A stretch of DNA of 64,000 bases from Bolinopsis microptera (lineage: Eukaryota; Ctenophora; Tentaculata; Lobata; Bolinopsidae). The position numbers and the translations under genes are program-made. Shown piece by piece: positions 13,762 through 25,739 of this stretch. The stretch covers positions 3,367,375-3,431,374 of the forward strand of contig NC_087072.1 of assembly GCF_026151205.1 (NCBI RefSeq), given 5' to 3'. Under the pieces are notes generated by a model. That model saw nothing but the letters and a program-made list of their open reading frames with translations, did no database searches and was not told where the DNA came from. The first letter of the stretch is position 1; every line of letters starts with the position of its first letter.

Positions 13762-14314
13762 CTGTCAGCATTGTTAAGGAAATATATGCCTCATATTTTT
13801 TGAATATTCAAGTGAATGTCATGACATAATATATAATATCAGGAAAAAATAAATTCGTGTCCAATTATTACTAAGTAAATCAATGGTTTGTCTGGTTAAA
13901 GTTTTGCTAAGAAAAGGCGGCTGTGTCATAGGTTTTACTGTGTCTACGACCCAACATACAACATCCAAAGTACGGCTTCCTACCAACGAACAATAATTGT
14001 GAGAAACATGAAACTGCAGGGAAATTGCTCGAAACCCGCACGGAATACCCCTGCGCTTCCACTTTTCGCATGTTTTAAATTAAGTTAAGAAGATAAATAA
14101 TCTCCTTCCATCTCCTCCCGTCTCGAATCACTCCAGTCTCAGTTTAGTAACTCAGATACCACATTCACATTATCACAGAACAGAAATTATGTTTCCATGA
14201 TTCCCTGAGTACGTCACCATATATCACATGTTGCCAGAAACCCGCTAGAAACTAAGTTTACAAAGTAACGTTATTTATTATTTAAGGGGGTTATTAAGTA
14301 AATAATTCCGGAAC

Positions 14315-14390
14315 TTTTCCTCCTGGCTGTAAGAGTTTAACCATGACCCGGAACACTCCCACCAGTCTCCTCTTCAGTGTTTCCTGTGTC
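14315..14390 (-). CDS. Candidate N-terminal CFAP69 exon
   Basis: On the minus strand a CAG acceptor (after a TAATT tract) opens 76 nt that read TLKRRLVGVFRVMVKLLQ in one frame. This amphipathic stretch would align with the segment before the 13652-13761 exon of CFAP69, and the phase (0 at its end) fits. The donor GTTCCGG is weak, which keeps the call tentative. No start codon was located, so at least one more 5' exon should exist between here and the promoter near 14.65 kb. Confidence 0.35.
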
Positions 14391-16081
14391 CTGAATTACA
14401 GGTTTCTACGATTTCTCGGAGCTATCAACATATATCATAGCATAATCAGAAAGACTTGAGTTTTTCGTTTTCAAGTTCACCACTTTCCAATCTATTAAAT
14501 CTTTTAGATATATTGATCTTCTGGTTCGTACATAGAGAGAGAGCGCTGCCCCACCTCTAATATTACATGAGTGTTAAGAGAGAGAATGGGTCCTCAGAGA
14601 GGCAACAAATCGTCACTTTGTGCACGTGCTCACCTTTCTCCCTCCCCATTGGTCACCCTGGTAACGTAGCCCTGCGGTGATTGGTCCCCCGGGCACCACG
14701 GAGTCTTGTGATTGGTGCAGATCACTCACTACCCCGGTGTCCAGTGTCGAGCGCAGTGTGTACTGCTCTAATACGTTGACACAACAGCCAGGCTGTCAAC
14801 AATTACAAGTTAAAGAATATAATATGTAACCTCAGTGTCGGCCAGCTAGCCTGTCTTCATTTCACCAGCTGTAACCTTGTCTCATCAGCTCAGTTTGTCC
14901 CATCATATCCGGGAGCGTGGTGCTAACTGTCACCACACACCATCTCCCCACCGGGTAACAACTCGTTACTTCACAGTTACTTCACCCGTCCTGCTCTACT
15001 GATCCTGCACGCTGTGATCTGTTATTTCTATTGGTTTGCCTCCACGTGCCTGCAACGCTTTATCAGACCACGCTCTTATCGATCTTATTAACGAGGGCAT
15101 CAGTCATGCAATCCTGTGGTATACCTAATCTTCGAGTGAACCCTGATAAGTGCTGAAAATAATCCTGCTCTAATGTGAATACCCCAGACATTTGTTCGGC
15201 GTGAAAATTCCGCGTTGTCTGCGATTTTGCGATACACTGATGTTTTCAGATAAAATCTCGCCTCAGAGACAGTGTCAGAGATCACATACGGCCAGGCTTT
15301 ATTTTTAAACTTGTATCCGGTGCGTAATAGAGGGTAAAAATAGGTCGCTCCCTCCTTGGATCTACATTTAATTAACTTTATTACTAGTTTATTAAATTAC
15401 GAGATTATTTTATGTATTCGTTTAGTGAGAGCCCTTTGAGCGGGCAATACATTTGCATATGTTTCGTAATTTCATTATTCATCGCCCGTAACTTAATACG
15501 CCCTTTTGATTGGCTACTCATTTTATTTGGTATCTTTAATAAACAAAAATTCGTCCTAGACTTCGAGATATTTTCTTTGAGCAACTAGGACCGATTTTGT
15601 AGTTTAACCAGCTTTGCCCTTTGAAGTTTTAATGAAGCATGTTGTTGTATGTTTGTAAGAAAACAAATCGAGAACATCAATGTTTTTCCCTTCGTTTCGC
15701 TTGGAAGGTTTCCCCCAATACTGTCTCATTCAGACTGCGACAAAAATAGTTCATGCAGACTTCTGCTTGTAGAGCGAATATGCAACATACTTGTTAACGA
15801 TTATTCCATATTTGGATCTAAGAATAATTCTCATAAGGCACAGCAAGCACTAAGCAGAAACCTCCCAAGCAGAATCTTAAGCTAAACACGAGAACACTTG
15901 CTGTTTGTTGGAAATAATCCTCACATACTCCATTTTATTACACTTTTGTTTGTTTCCTCTTGTTTGTCGGCCAAATACTCCCAAGTTGCTAATGTTAACC
16001 AAGTCCTGCTCTCCTAGATTATGACAGATGCAGCTTGTGTTCCAGACCTCAACCCCATAATTTCCTGGACCCACTGATCAG
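14391..16081. other. Intergenic region between CFAP69 and the LDLR-A gene
   Basis: GC content rises between about 14.55 and 15.06 kb, around the X-box/CCAAT cluster. Short open frames at 15100-15285 (minus) and 15649-15885 (plus) have no recognisable domain. The 5' exon of the LDLR-A gene should lie here if the gene has a signal-peptide exon. Confidence 0.5.
14646..14715. promoter_or_regulatory. X-box plus three CCAAT boxes: likely CFAP69 promoter
   Basis: ATTGG (inverted CCAAT) occurs at 14648-14652, 14680-14684 and 14711-14715, spaced 32 and 31 bp, that is three helical turns. GTCACC-CT-GGTAAC at 14652-14665 matches the RFX X-box pattern GTNRCC(N2)RGYAAC and abuts the first CCAAT box. RFX and NF-Y sites side by side are a known promoter arrangement, and RFX drives ciliary genes. 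The cluster sits just upstream of the CFAP69 exons on the minus strand. It could also act toward the LDLR-A gene on the plus strand. Confidence 0.6.
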
Positions 16082-17044
16082 CATATGGCTCAGAACAAAT
16101 GTCCGTTATGGTCTATACCCTGCAACGACGGCGATGGTTGCTATGGAGTCGAGGATCTTTGTGATGGTGAAGCCAAGTGTAAAGATGGGACTGACGAGAT
16201 CTTCATGGTAAGTTACATCAGACCGCCAGATTCCTTTAAGATCAAATTGGAGAGCGTAGTGTTTGTGAAAAACACTTAGCTTCCGAACATTTTCCTTGAA
16301 ATAGTGACATCCTAGAAAACCAAATGATATTTATGAAGTATCACACAGTGCATTTTTACGATAATCTCACCCATTTGTTTTGCAGGACTGCAGCGGACAC
16401 ACGAGTCCAAATCCCTTAACTAGCAGTCCAACAGCTTGCTCCACTGGGGTAAGTTCATTTATTGCTTTCTTTATCTTTTACTTTCACTTTCACTTCTATT
16501 TCTGAATGAGCTGATGAGCTGTTTGATCATCAACCAAATAAACACCTTTTTACAGGGCACCTGTTTGAACCCTGACGGAGATAAGATATGTCTGACGGAG
16601 AGTGACCTGTGTGATGGTATCCGGCAGTGTAAAGAAGGTTTTGACGAGATGTCATGTGGTAACCCCTACATCCTCCCCACCCTGGTCAGCCTTGCAGCCA
16701 TCCTGGTGATCGTGATCATCATGTGTGCAGTTTATAAACTGTGCCTCTACCGCTACTCCTCCACTCGCGTCAACAACGACCAGTCCACCTCCTGTTCCAC
16801 TATTTTCCTCAAAAAACACGCCTCAGAGACCAGAATAGACCTTGATCAGCTTGAGCCATCCGACAAAAGTTCGGAGATGAGCGACGAGCAGCATGCGCTG
16901 TGCGACGAGCACGCACTGCGCGCTGGAGAAGAGCCGACGCGGTGCGATAATTGCGTCCAGTATCCGTCCCAAGAAGAGGACGAACTAACGGAGGACGAGA
17001 CCAGTGTGGGAAGCAGCACTCAGTGGGTCTCCACCACCATATGA
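16082..17044 (+). CDS. LDLR class A repeat single-pass membrane protein, 3' exons
   Basis: Exons 16082-16207, 16386-16448 and 16556-17044 join in phase 0 with canonical borders. The first two encode an LDLR class A module (Cys-rich, C-YG...LCDGEAKCKDGTDE, ending DCS). The third holds a second, shorter class A-like module (ICLTESDLCDGIRQCKEGFDE, then C). A hydrophobic segment of about 22 residues follows (LPTLVSLAAILVIVIIM), then a basic stop-transfer stretch and an acidic cytoplasmic tail of roughly 120 residues. Class A modules bind calcium and protein ligands outside the cell. The tail ends S-T-T-I, which fits a class I PDZ ligand. No signal peptide is seen, so a 5' exon is missing from this model. 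The exact family is not recognised. Confidence 0.8.
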
Positions 17045-18704
17045 GGAATGAGTTCTCAACACGTGACATTAGAGTTCATAGTCACTTTAGTGTTCAGCTA
17101 GCTACCAAAATTATTATTAGGTCACCAGAGCAAAACAGAAGGAAGAAGCTCCAGTGATTGGTGGTAATCCCAGTGAGGTTAACTTAGACTTCCAGCAAGT
17201 GACCACTCACACTTTGTGGCAGCCACATTGAAACCTGAGTGGTGAAGTGGAAGTGAAACTACCGCTACCACACCACATGAACTAGAGTAGATATAGTCAT
17301 TAGTAAAGCAGATCGATAGCCAAGATTTGGTTTTTCTTTGATACGATTTTAGTTTATTTAAGTTTTGTAAAGTGTAAATTGTGATGAAAATTTAGTTTTT
17401 CTATAAATCTGGATATTTTTTCTCTCAAAGCCAGATACCCGTAGAATGTATAAACTTTAACTCGTGTCCAACACCTATAATAATACGGGCGGTATTTAGC
17501 CTAATTTATCCTAATAATTAACACTGTATTATAAATAGCACACGCGCAATGCCACGGCCCAGGCCCTGGTGGGAAAATGCAGACTCCCACAACAAAAAGT
17601 ATGTTCCACTGGCTGGATAATCCGACAAAACCTCAACTTCTTTTCAAATCCCTGTCAACTTAATTGTATTTCACTTTAAGATATGGCTATGTGTTGCCCA
17701 GTAATATATTTTTCCGAATGAATAAGGCCCAACTTTTAAAGCAGAATACTCACCGTTTATAGTTATACCATCCGATTAAAGCCAGAAATCTAAGCCGTAA
17801 TGTTTTTCGATATAAGGCAAAGTGCGAACCATGCTGTACGAGGAACAATCATCATTGGATGGTGCATAATCCTAGATGCACCAATATTTAACTATACTCA
17901 ATAGACAATAGACAAATTTACCAATAACTATTAAGCGGATAAACGCATTCCTCAAGGCGGTAGATTAAAGGGTCTAAGGCATTTTTAATTTTAAAACAAA
18001 AGCCTCTGCACTCTGCAGAATGCTTTCACAATTAAAAGTTAACAGGATAGCCTGCAAAAACTATTATTAACCTCTAGACGAATTGAGCAACTTCCACAAT
18101 GTCCTTCCAGAATCTTCGGGTAACCTCAGGAGTTCGAAGTCCTACGTCTTCTCTTATCGATAAACAGAAACGCTTAGCAACCTCTGTAATTTCTTGGTAA
18201 CCACCACAAAAATCTCTTAGCAACAATCGAAAATCTCTTTGCAACCGCCAGAACCTTCCAATAAGAGGAACACCTTACTATCTCAATCAATGTACAAATT
18301 ATGGACAACAGTCATTCGTGACTTCTAATTCTATAGCAAAATTCGCTTACATTAAATAGTGCAAGGGCCAGGGGTGTTGTTCTTCTTAGAACGTACCTTT
18401 GGGCGATAATTTACGAGGTTAAAATACTAACAGTAACATAGTGAGAGGCCAAAATGTTAGACCAATGGACAATGGACATCCTGAAGTTTAGACAGACGAT
18501 AAAATCTATTAGTCGCGTTTGCAGTTTCTAATTTAGCCTAACATTCCTCTTAGTAACATTAGCTTACCCGTTAGTAACCCGTACCTACTATTCAATAACA
18601 ATAAATATTATCCGAATATACCATTCGATGGTATTCAATATTCGTTAGCATTCAATTATTAGCTAACCTCTCAAGTATTCGCTATTCCTTGGTATTCGAC
18701 GACT
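17045..18704. other. 3' flank of the LDLR-A gene and intergenic DNA
   Basis: No gene seen. The first several hundred bases are presumably 3' UTR, but no clear AATAAA lies close to the stop codon. Confidence 0.5.
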
Positions 18705-19326
18705 TTTGTCCGACAGCGACTCTTGTCCAACTCAGATATTAGGTTTTTCGGACAATAGTTGCTGTCGAATCCTACAATACGATTTTCTTGAAATTTCCCA
18801 GATAGTATGATGGTTATAGGACGGATAATCTGTGCAGGTTTGGGCGAATTTCTATGTGCCAAATTGGTGATATCACTTCAAACGCAAGAAAATATATCCA
18901 AATTGGTAGTTTGCAGTGGTACTGGTAATGGTACCAAGGCATATATCTGGACATCCAAAAATAAGATTTCTTCAAACTTTCCGGATAGTAAGATGGCTTC
19001 AAGACGGATAATCTGTGCAAGTTTGTGCGAATTTATTTGTGACAAATTTGAGATATATCACTCCAAACACAAGAAAATAGTCCTGTCGAACAGTGGCGTA
19101 ACGTTGCCTGTTGGCGCCCCCTCCTCCCCGCTGAAAAAGCGCCCCCCTTTTGGCGCCCCCTCCCCTTTTGGCGCCCCTCCCTAAAATTGAACAAATTAGA
19201 TTATTTTAGAGGATACGCAGGTAAAATCTCAAAAAAAGCGTGTTTCTAGAGCAAAACGGGCAGTTTTGGCACCCCCCCCCCCTAGTTACGCTACTGCTGT
19301 CGAACAAAAGTCGCTGTCGGACAGCC
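18705..19326. mobile_element. MITE with GTCGCTGTCGGACAG-type inverted ends
   Basis: The left end carries CTTTTGTCCGACAGCGACTC and the right end its near-exact inverse, ending GTCGCTGTCGGACAG. The interior has a diverged tandem duplication (18788-18890 and 18974-19080, sharing GACGGATAATCTGTGCA). A hAT MITE is inserted at 19091-19296. A relative with similar ends lies at 31091-31634. There is no coding capacity, so movement would need a transposase from elsewhere. Confidence 0.7.
19091..19296. mobile_element. hAT-type MITE with perfect 8-bp target duplication
   Basis: The ends are CAGTGGCGTAAC on the left and GTTACGCTACTG on the right. The flanks carry an exact 8-bp duplication CTGTCGAA at 19083-19090 and 19297-19304. 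An 8-bp duplication and CAGTG-type ends are hallmarks of hAT elements. The interior is C-rich (GGCGCCCCC tracts). It matches the copy at 42439-42726 and interrupts the older MITE around it. Confidence 0.92.
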
Positions 19327-19548
19327 GTGTTAGTGTTACCATTTCTGCATGCCCAATCTTCCGCCTGCCTTAATTTCAATTTGAATGAATAGAAAGGGAC
19401 CCGAAAATAGAGGACCCTCGAAAATGAGGATGATGAAATGCCATGCAATATCTTTAACCATTCCAGTGATTGGGGGCATATGCATATGTATTATGAAGCC
19501 GGAAAAAACTATGTGATCAGACTGGCAATTGAAGAAAACATCCTGTAC

Positions 19549-19606
19549 AATAATGTTCACTGACTACAATAATGTTCACTGACTACAATAATGTTCACTG
19601 ACTACT
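19549..19606. repeat. Three tandem copies of ACTACAATAATGTTCACTG
   Basis: A 19-bp unit is repeated three times without change. No function is evident. Confidence 0.85.
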
Positions 19607-20340
19607 ATATTCGATACAGTATTTGGTTAAATTATAGTGTACGTTCTGCTAGGTGGATATTACAGTTAACCGGAGTGGCCGAGAGGCTAGAATGGAATAT
19701 GGATACTTAACGAAGATTTGTTTTAAGATGTTGATAGCAAATAGCAAAAGGATACGAAGCCACTGAAGTATCTGTCACAAATCCTCTTCACTGCTTTGGT
19801 GTGTCTTTCTTTCACTTTCGTCTGAAATATATTCTTGTTAAATCGTGTGAAAATATCAAAAAATGCGGAGAAACAAGCCAAATAAATCATTCTTTTTTAG
19901 TTTCTATGGTAATGGCCAATCGCTTCCGCGCTGCGTATAAGAAATCAAAACAGATCGTAAATCCTTGGGTTTCTCTGTTGCGATGATAAAATTGGTATTG
20001 CTGAACTACCATCCTTCGAAATATGCCTGCTTTTCCTTCTCCCAATTTTATTATTGTGTTTTGTGAGATTAAAAAATGTGCTTGTCACGTCGGGATCCCC
20101 GGATCCATGCAATTATTTAGTTTTTCTTGCGCGCGATAAATTTTCCCAGTTTTTGTCACAGAAACGATAAACAACGAAAACTTTAATCATTAAAAACAAC
20201 TTCGCGCGTTCCATAAAATTCAATATTTCTGGCGTCAACAGTAGATGTTCGCGTCTCAAAAGTTATTATGTCGCGGACAAATTATATATCGCAAAAGGTA
20301 GGTGCGTGCGGGAATTTACATCGATGAACAATACTGTTCG

Positions 20341-20456
20341 GAGAATACTACCCGGAGAATACTACCCGGAGAACCGAGAAGGCCTTGTATTGCATTGTAT
20401 ATTGTTCCTGTATTGTATATTGTTCCTGGAATTCCTTGTATTGTATATTGTTCCTG
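20341..20456. repeat. Short tandem repeats, GAGAATACTACCC and TGTATATTGTTCCTG
   Basis: Two copies of GAGAATACTACCCG are followed by three copies of a TTGTATTGTATATTGTTCCTG unit. Confidence 0.7.
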
Positions 20457-20977
20457 AAAAATATATATAAGATGGGATGATCACACATGATATTGATTGG
20501 AAATTTACCTTTAATAAACAGGTAACGAACAGTATTTTATTGAGAGAAGTTTCACCAATACAATGATAGAGCATCCGATAAGATAGCTGAGCGGAGGATG
20601 GTCATCTCGCCAGACAAGACGAAGTTTTGACCCATCAGCCTTTCCTCCGGGAATCCTTTCGCAGAACGCCCAATTAAAAAGTTCAGAGTCCATGAACTAT
20701 CCCACGACAAATTCCAATAACTCAGGTTCCATTGGAAAATGATGGACAATGTTTTCACTTTTGAACATAAGTCATAATCATGATAATGGTTTATAGCAAA
20801 TACTATTGCAGTTGTCACTGATCAGTATTCAGTCAATATTCGGTATTAATTCATCACTATCCATAGTTTATTCAGCAATCATTTGAATTGGTACAGTTCT
20901 GTGGAAGCTGTGTAATTTATTGCCGGCGGATTGGCCTTTCTATGCAGTACCTACCTATTGTACCCTGTACCTTATTT

Positions 20978-23586
20978 GGCACTATCCGTCGCGGAGTCGA
21001 GTCCGCGGCGGAGCCGCCGGACTCCGGGCGGACTCCGAGCGGACTCCGGCGGAGCCGCCGGACTCCGAGCGGACTCCGGCGGAGCCACCGGACTCCGAGC
21101 GGACTCCGGCGGTGCTCCGCCAAAATGTATTTACAGTGGACTCGAGTACATTTTGGCGGACTCCGAGCGGAGCCGAGCGGACTCCGAGCGGACTTTAAAG
21201 TCCGCCGCGGACTCCGAGCGGCTCCGCGGCGGCTCGGTGGAGTGTCCGCCGCGGACTAAGCCACTAGGCGGACTCCGGTCCGCCGCGGACTCCGGCGGAG
21301 TGCTTGGCGGACTCCGCCGGACCTCTCCGCCAGACTTGAATCCGGCGGAGTCCGGCGGAGCTTGGCGGAGTCCGCCAGTTCGGCGGACTTTGCTCGGAGT
21401 CCGCCGGACTCCAACAGAGTCCACTGACTTCCGACCTCCGTCTTCCGACCCTCGGCTAAATTTGTCACGTGACATACAACATAGCATTTTGCAATATTGT
21501 GGTCAGATGAAAAGGTCGCTAGTGATAAACCTTAACCATTACCCTCACAATGTCAATAGTGTACAACTCTAGTCCTAACTTTGACCCTATAATGTATAAA
21601 CGTTGACCCTAACCCTCCACCAAACCGTCCGCAGCGAAATATCAATGTCATTGACTGGTCATGTGACCAAAACAATTTTTGTCATATTATCTCATATGGG
21701 GAAGCGTTTTTAGCAAGCAAAAATACGTCGACCATCACAGGACGACGCCAGCCAGCACTCTCTACGCTCTTCGAGCTCCGATCGTCCTGTGACGAAGTAA
21801 GGACGAAGCCTGAGGTCCTCAGGTAACATCGACCACCGATTGAAAATTCAAAGATTTTTTGACATAAAGGTCAAATGTAAAACTAAAATCTTGATGTTGA
21901 TTGATTGACGACGTCAATTTTTGAGCACAGCGCGAGCGCATATTGCGAAAAAGGACCGCGTAGCTAGTCAAGATGTTGATAAATATTTGGCTTGTGGCGC
22001 GATGTGTTGCTCTAACTATAGCCCTCTCGCTTGCAGTAGCGCGCGACCGCCGGAGGCGGAAATGACCTGGTTAGCTAGGTAAACGCGATGTGCCTTGTAG
22101 GATGAAATCCTACTAGCTGACGCCATTCGCAGCTGTGCTGCTCGCTGTACGTCAGCAATCGAAATTTATACGCGTATCCCCCGTTAAGATGTGCCACTCG
22201 ACGCGCCACACAATTTTTTTCGTTGCTCGTCGCACGTCGACGAACAACGAAGCTCGTTGCGACGCGCCGCGCAATGAGCTGCCAGGCTAGGACATCGTCC
22301 TGGTCCAACAAATTTTGGCGAGCGATTTTCTCCAAAAATTTAATGAGGGCTGACGTACAGCGAACATCACAGCTGCGAGTGGCGTCAGCTAGTAGGATTT
22401 CATCCTACAATGCAAGGCACATCGCGTTCATTTAGCTAACCAGGTGCTTTCGCGCCGCTGCGGGCGCGCTTGTTCCACAAGTCATTTCCGGCGGTCGCGC
22501 GCTACTGCAAGCGAGAGGGCTATAGTTAGAGCAACACATCGCGCCACAAGCCAAATATTTATCAACATCTTGACTAGCTACGCGGTCCTTTTCCGCATGC
22601 GCTCGCACTGTGCTCAAAAATTGACGTCGTCAATCAATCAGCATCAAGATTTTAGTTTTACATTTGACCTTTATGTCAAAAAATCTTTGAATTTTCAATC
22701 GGTGGTCGATGTTACCTGAGGACCTCAGGCTTCGTCCTTTTTTCGTCACAGGACGATCGGAGCTCGAAAAGCGTAGAGTGCTGGCTGGCGTCGTCCTGTG
22801 ATGGTCGACGTATTTTTGCTTGCTGGGATCCGGCCGAATGACGCCACATGCAACGTGTAGGGTAATACTAATATATAAAACTAAAAACGCTTCCCCATAT
22901 GAGATAATATGACAAAAATTGTTTTGGTCACGTGACCAGTCAATGACATTGATATTTCGCTGCGGACGGTTTGGTGGAGGGTTAGGGTCAACGTTTATAC
23001 ATTATAGGGTCAAAGTTAGGACTAGAGTTGTACACTATTGACATTGTGAGGGTAATGGTTAAGGTTTATCACTAGCGACCTTTTCATCTGACCACAATAT
23101 TGCAAAATGCTATGTTGTATGTCACGTGACAAATTTAGCCGAGGGTCGGAAGACGGAGGTCGGAAGTCAGTGGACTCTGTTGGAGTCCGGCGGACTCCGA
23201 GCGGAGTCCGCCGAGCTGGCGGACTCCGCCAAGCTCCGCCAGACTCCGCCGGATTCAAGTCTGGCGGAGAGGTCCGGCGGAGTCCGCCAAGCACTCCGCC
23301 GGAGTCCGCGGCGGACCGGAGTCCGCCTAGTGGCTCAGTCCGCGGCGGACACTCCGCCGAGCCGCCGCGGAGCCGCTCGGAGTCCGCGGCGGACTTTAAA
23401 GTCCGCTCGGAGTCCGCTCGGCTCCGCTCGGAGTCCGCCAAAATGTACTCGAGTCCACTGTAAATACATTTTGGCGGAGCACCGCCGGAGTCCGCTCGGA
23501 GTCCGGCGGCTCCGCCGGAGTCCGCTCGGAGTCCGCTCGAAGTCCGGCGGCTCCGCCGCGGACTCGACTCCGCGACGGATAGTGCC
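20978..23586. mobile_element. 2.6-kb foldback transposon with 8-bp target duplication
   Basis: Both ends begin GGCACTATCCGTCGCGGAGTC in inverted orientation, and CCTTATTT is duplicated at 20970-20977 and 23587-23594. The arms, about 1.2 kb each (20978-22163 and 22343-23586), are near-complete inverse copies; only about 180 bp in the middle is unpaired. The outer ~450 bp of each arm is a satellite of GGACTCCGAGC and GGACTCCGGCGG units. The right arm has about 58 bp (22822-22880) absent from the left. Long open frames in the arms come from the satellite and are not genes. A long-armed non-autonomous element of a family making 8-bp duplications (Mutator-like, Merlin or hAT) fits; the ends do not settle which. 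Confidence 0.93.
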
Positions 23587-23594
23587 CCTTATTT

Positions 23595-24500
23595 CATCAC
23601 GATGATTAAAATCTCAGTTCTAACTTCTATCCATATTTCTACCCTAGAGGGAATTAGCCTCCTTATTACACTGATCGTTACCTGATTATTAAAGGTAAAC
23701 TTTCGATCAATATGGGTAATCATTTGATTTCACCTGTTATCTGGTTTGCAGGAACCATTAATTAATTTAACAAAACAAACATTTGGACCGATAACTCTGT
23801 TTACCATTTGACATGTGAACGAGGCCTTCTCCGGACAAAGCCTTTTATGGGCAGTCTTATCTAGCTGAAGTCCGAACAGTATGATTTATCCGATAAAGTG
23901 TATTACAAAGCAAAGGTGATAATTGTAGTATAAAGTAATTTATAATTGCCAAAATGGGTCTCGATCCGGTGTCGGTTCCTCCACGGGTACGCACGTAACT
24001 TTTTCGTTATTTTGGATCCGATTGTTAGCGACATAATTACAATTCTGAGAAATAAACCTCGCGCAACATAAAAGCGACATACTTAAAATTTCGCTTACAA
24101 TTTGCTCGAACACCTCCTCAGTGTCAGATGGCAACATTTTCCAAGTTTTGATTTTTTTTAAACCACCAAGAAACTGAAAGACTTATTGTTATTGTAATAA
24201 TCAAACCCCAACCTCTCAAACATTCCATTTAAGTCACATGAGAATAATGTTTCCAAAATGTTTCCAACTGCGAGAAAAACTGTACTTGGCCTAGCACTTC
24301 TCTCTATAACAGCACTTCTCAATTCATGTGCTATGATGCTCCAGATGATGCTCTCTGTTAAAATTGCAGGGCAGAAATCAATCGGAAACTTGTTCATTTG
24401 GCCCATTTATTTTCTGCCAGAGTAGTCACCGATTGGATTTCTAAAAGAGCTTATGAAACTGCTGTTGGTCACATTTTGCCGTATAAATTTAGTGCAGAAT
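23595..24500. other. Intergenic DNA with two unassigned minus-strand open frames
   Basis: Minus-strand ATG frames at 23940-24137 (65 codons) and 24158-24406 (82 codons) read like real protein but match nothing I know and have no visible splice or promoter context. The second overlaps the poly(A) signal of the small gene at 24501-24972, which argues against it being an independent gene. Confidence 0.35.
24406..24411 (-). terminator. Poly(A) signal AATAAA of the 57-residue gene
   Basis: The reverse complement reads AATAAA, 90 nt after the predicted stop at 24501-24503. Confidence 0.45.
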
Positions 24501-24972
24501 TTAAAATTTTAACTCATTCAGGATCTGAGTGGCGAAAAAAAAACAATCATCCACCCTGCCAACAGCTCCAGGATGCTCCAAGCTCAGCATCACACGAACT
24601 TCACTTTGGGACATAGAACAATCTTTGCACAATCTTTACAAAAAAAATCAGGAGATAGGAATAACAGTAAACATTTTTTGTGATAATTTGTACTTACGGA
24701 ATGAGGATCAGTCAGAAGTTGCAGTACTTTTTCCAAAGTTGTATCCAGTTTAGGCGGTTGTTGTCGTTCAATAAAACTTCTTGTACTCTGAAATGAATAT
24801 ATGTGTTCAAAATTCAAAGATTATTCGTGTTAGTTACTTGAAGTTTAGAATGCGATGACAAAAACTGACAATATTGAAACATTTAAAAAATAGAAATGAT
24901 ATAACTGCTTACCGTGTCATACTGCATGTTACTTCCCATCAAAGGGAATTTCTGTACCTCTATGGTCTCCAT
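24501..24972 (-). CDS. Small three-exon gene, 57 residues, unknown function
   Basis: The minus-strand start codon at 24972 is in strong context (AACCATGG). Exons 24913-24972 (20 codons), 24698-24787 (30 codons) and 24501-24524 (ILNELKF and stop) join in phase 0. Donors are GTAAGC and GTAAGT; acceptors are TTTCAG and ACTCAG. AATAAA follows the stop by about 90 nt (24406-24411 on the plus strand). The product would be soluble, with a charged middle segment (RSFIERQQPPKLD) and a C-terminal helix. Family not recognised. An out-of-frame ATG lies 7 nt upstream. The short last exon is the weakest part of the model. Confidence 0.5.
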
Positions 24973-25194
24973 GGTTCATTCAGCACATTGACTAAAATTG
25001 TAGCTTAATATTTATGATTAGAATATCTCAAATTTACTTAAAATATAACGCATTAAAAAAAAAGACAACAGAATAGAAAGAAATACATTCAAAGAAAGTC
25101 ACACTGTTGGAGACTGATTAAATATTTCACGGGGAAGTCTTTCTACTAACTCCACCATGAATGTAGGATGGCACTGAGAATGGCATAAGACACG

Positions 25195-25739
25195 ATTGAG
25201 GTTCTATTTCAAAAGAAAGCTTTGATGAACGGAAAATCAACAGAATATAAAAAGAGATTTTCGAAGATTTTTTGAAGAGGAGCTTTTCTGCCGTCCCCTT
25301 GACCGAAATTTCGGTAGGACATATTCAAATTTCAGCTTTCCGGGACCCAAATTTTACTGTTTTGACTGAATTTTTCTTGAATGACCATCTTACAAGGTCA
25401 CTGAGGGTAGTACAAGATACGATTGAGGTACTCAAAGTTCTATTCCCAAAGAAAGCTTTATAAACGGAAAATCATCAGAATATAAAAAGATATTTTGGAA
25501 GATATTTGAAGAGGAGCTTTTCTGCCATCCCCTGACCAAAATTTCGCGGTTTTGACTGAAAAATTGATCAGTGACCAATCAGTGAGGTCGTTGAGAGTGA
25601 CACAATTTGCCATCAAGATACTGGAAGCTGCAGCATAACTGGATAAAACTTTGATGCAATGAAAATTTTGAATATGTCCTACCAGTAGGACATATTCAAA
25701 TTTCAGCTTTCCACGACCCAAATTTTACTGATTTGACTG
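25195..25739. repeat. Diverged tandem repeat, about 230-bp unit, target of the LTR element
   Basis: Copies starting near 25195 and 25422 share AAGAAAGCTTT, GAAGAGGAGCTTTTCTGCC, GGACATATTCAAATTTCAGC and TTTGACTGAATTTTTC. The second copy is interrupted at 25739 by the LTR element and resumes at 32743 with AATTTTTCCTGAATGACC, matching 25370 onward in the first copy. Confidence 0.8.

Noticed and set aside
19665-19690. tRNA-Ser/Leu-like A-box (GGAGTGGCCGAGAGGCT)
   Set aside because: No B-box and no cloverleaf follow; at most a truncated SINE head.
20888-21572. 213-codon and other frames in the GGACTCCG satellite, and mirror frames at 23022-23605
   Set aside because: They arise from GC-rich repeats in the arms of the foldback element and mirror each other on opposite strands.
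23940-24406. Two minus-strand ATG frames of 65 and 82 codons
   Set aside because: Protein-like but without family, splice signals or promoter; the second starts within the poly(A) signal of the small upstream gene.
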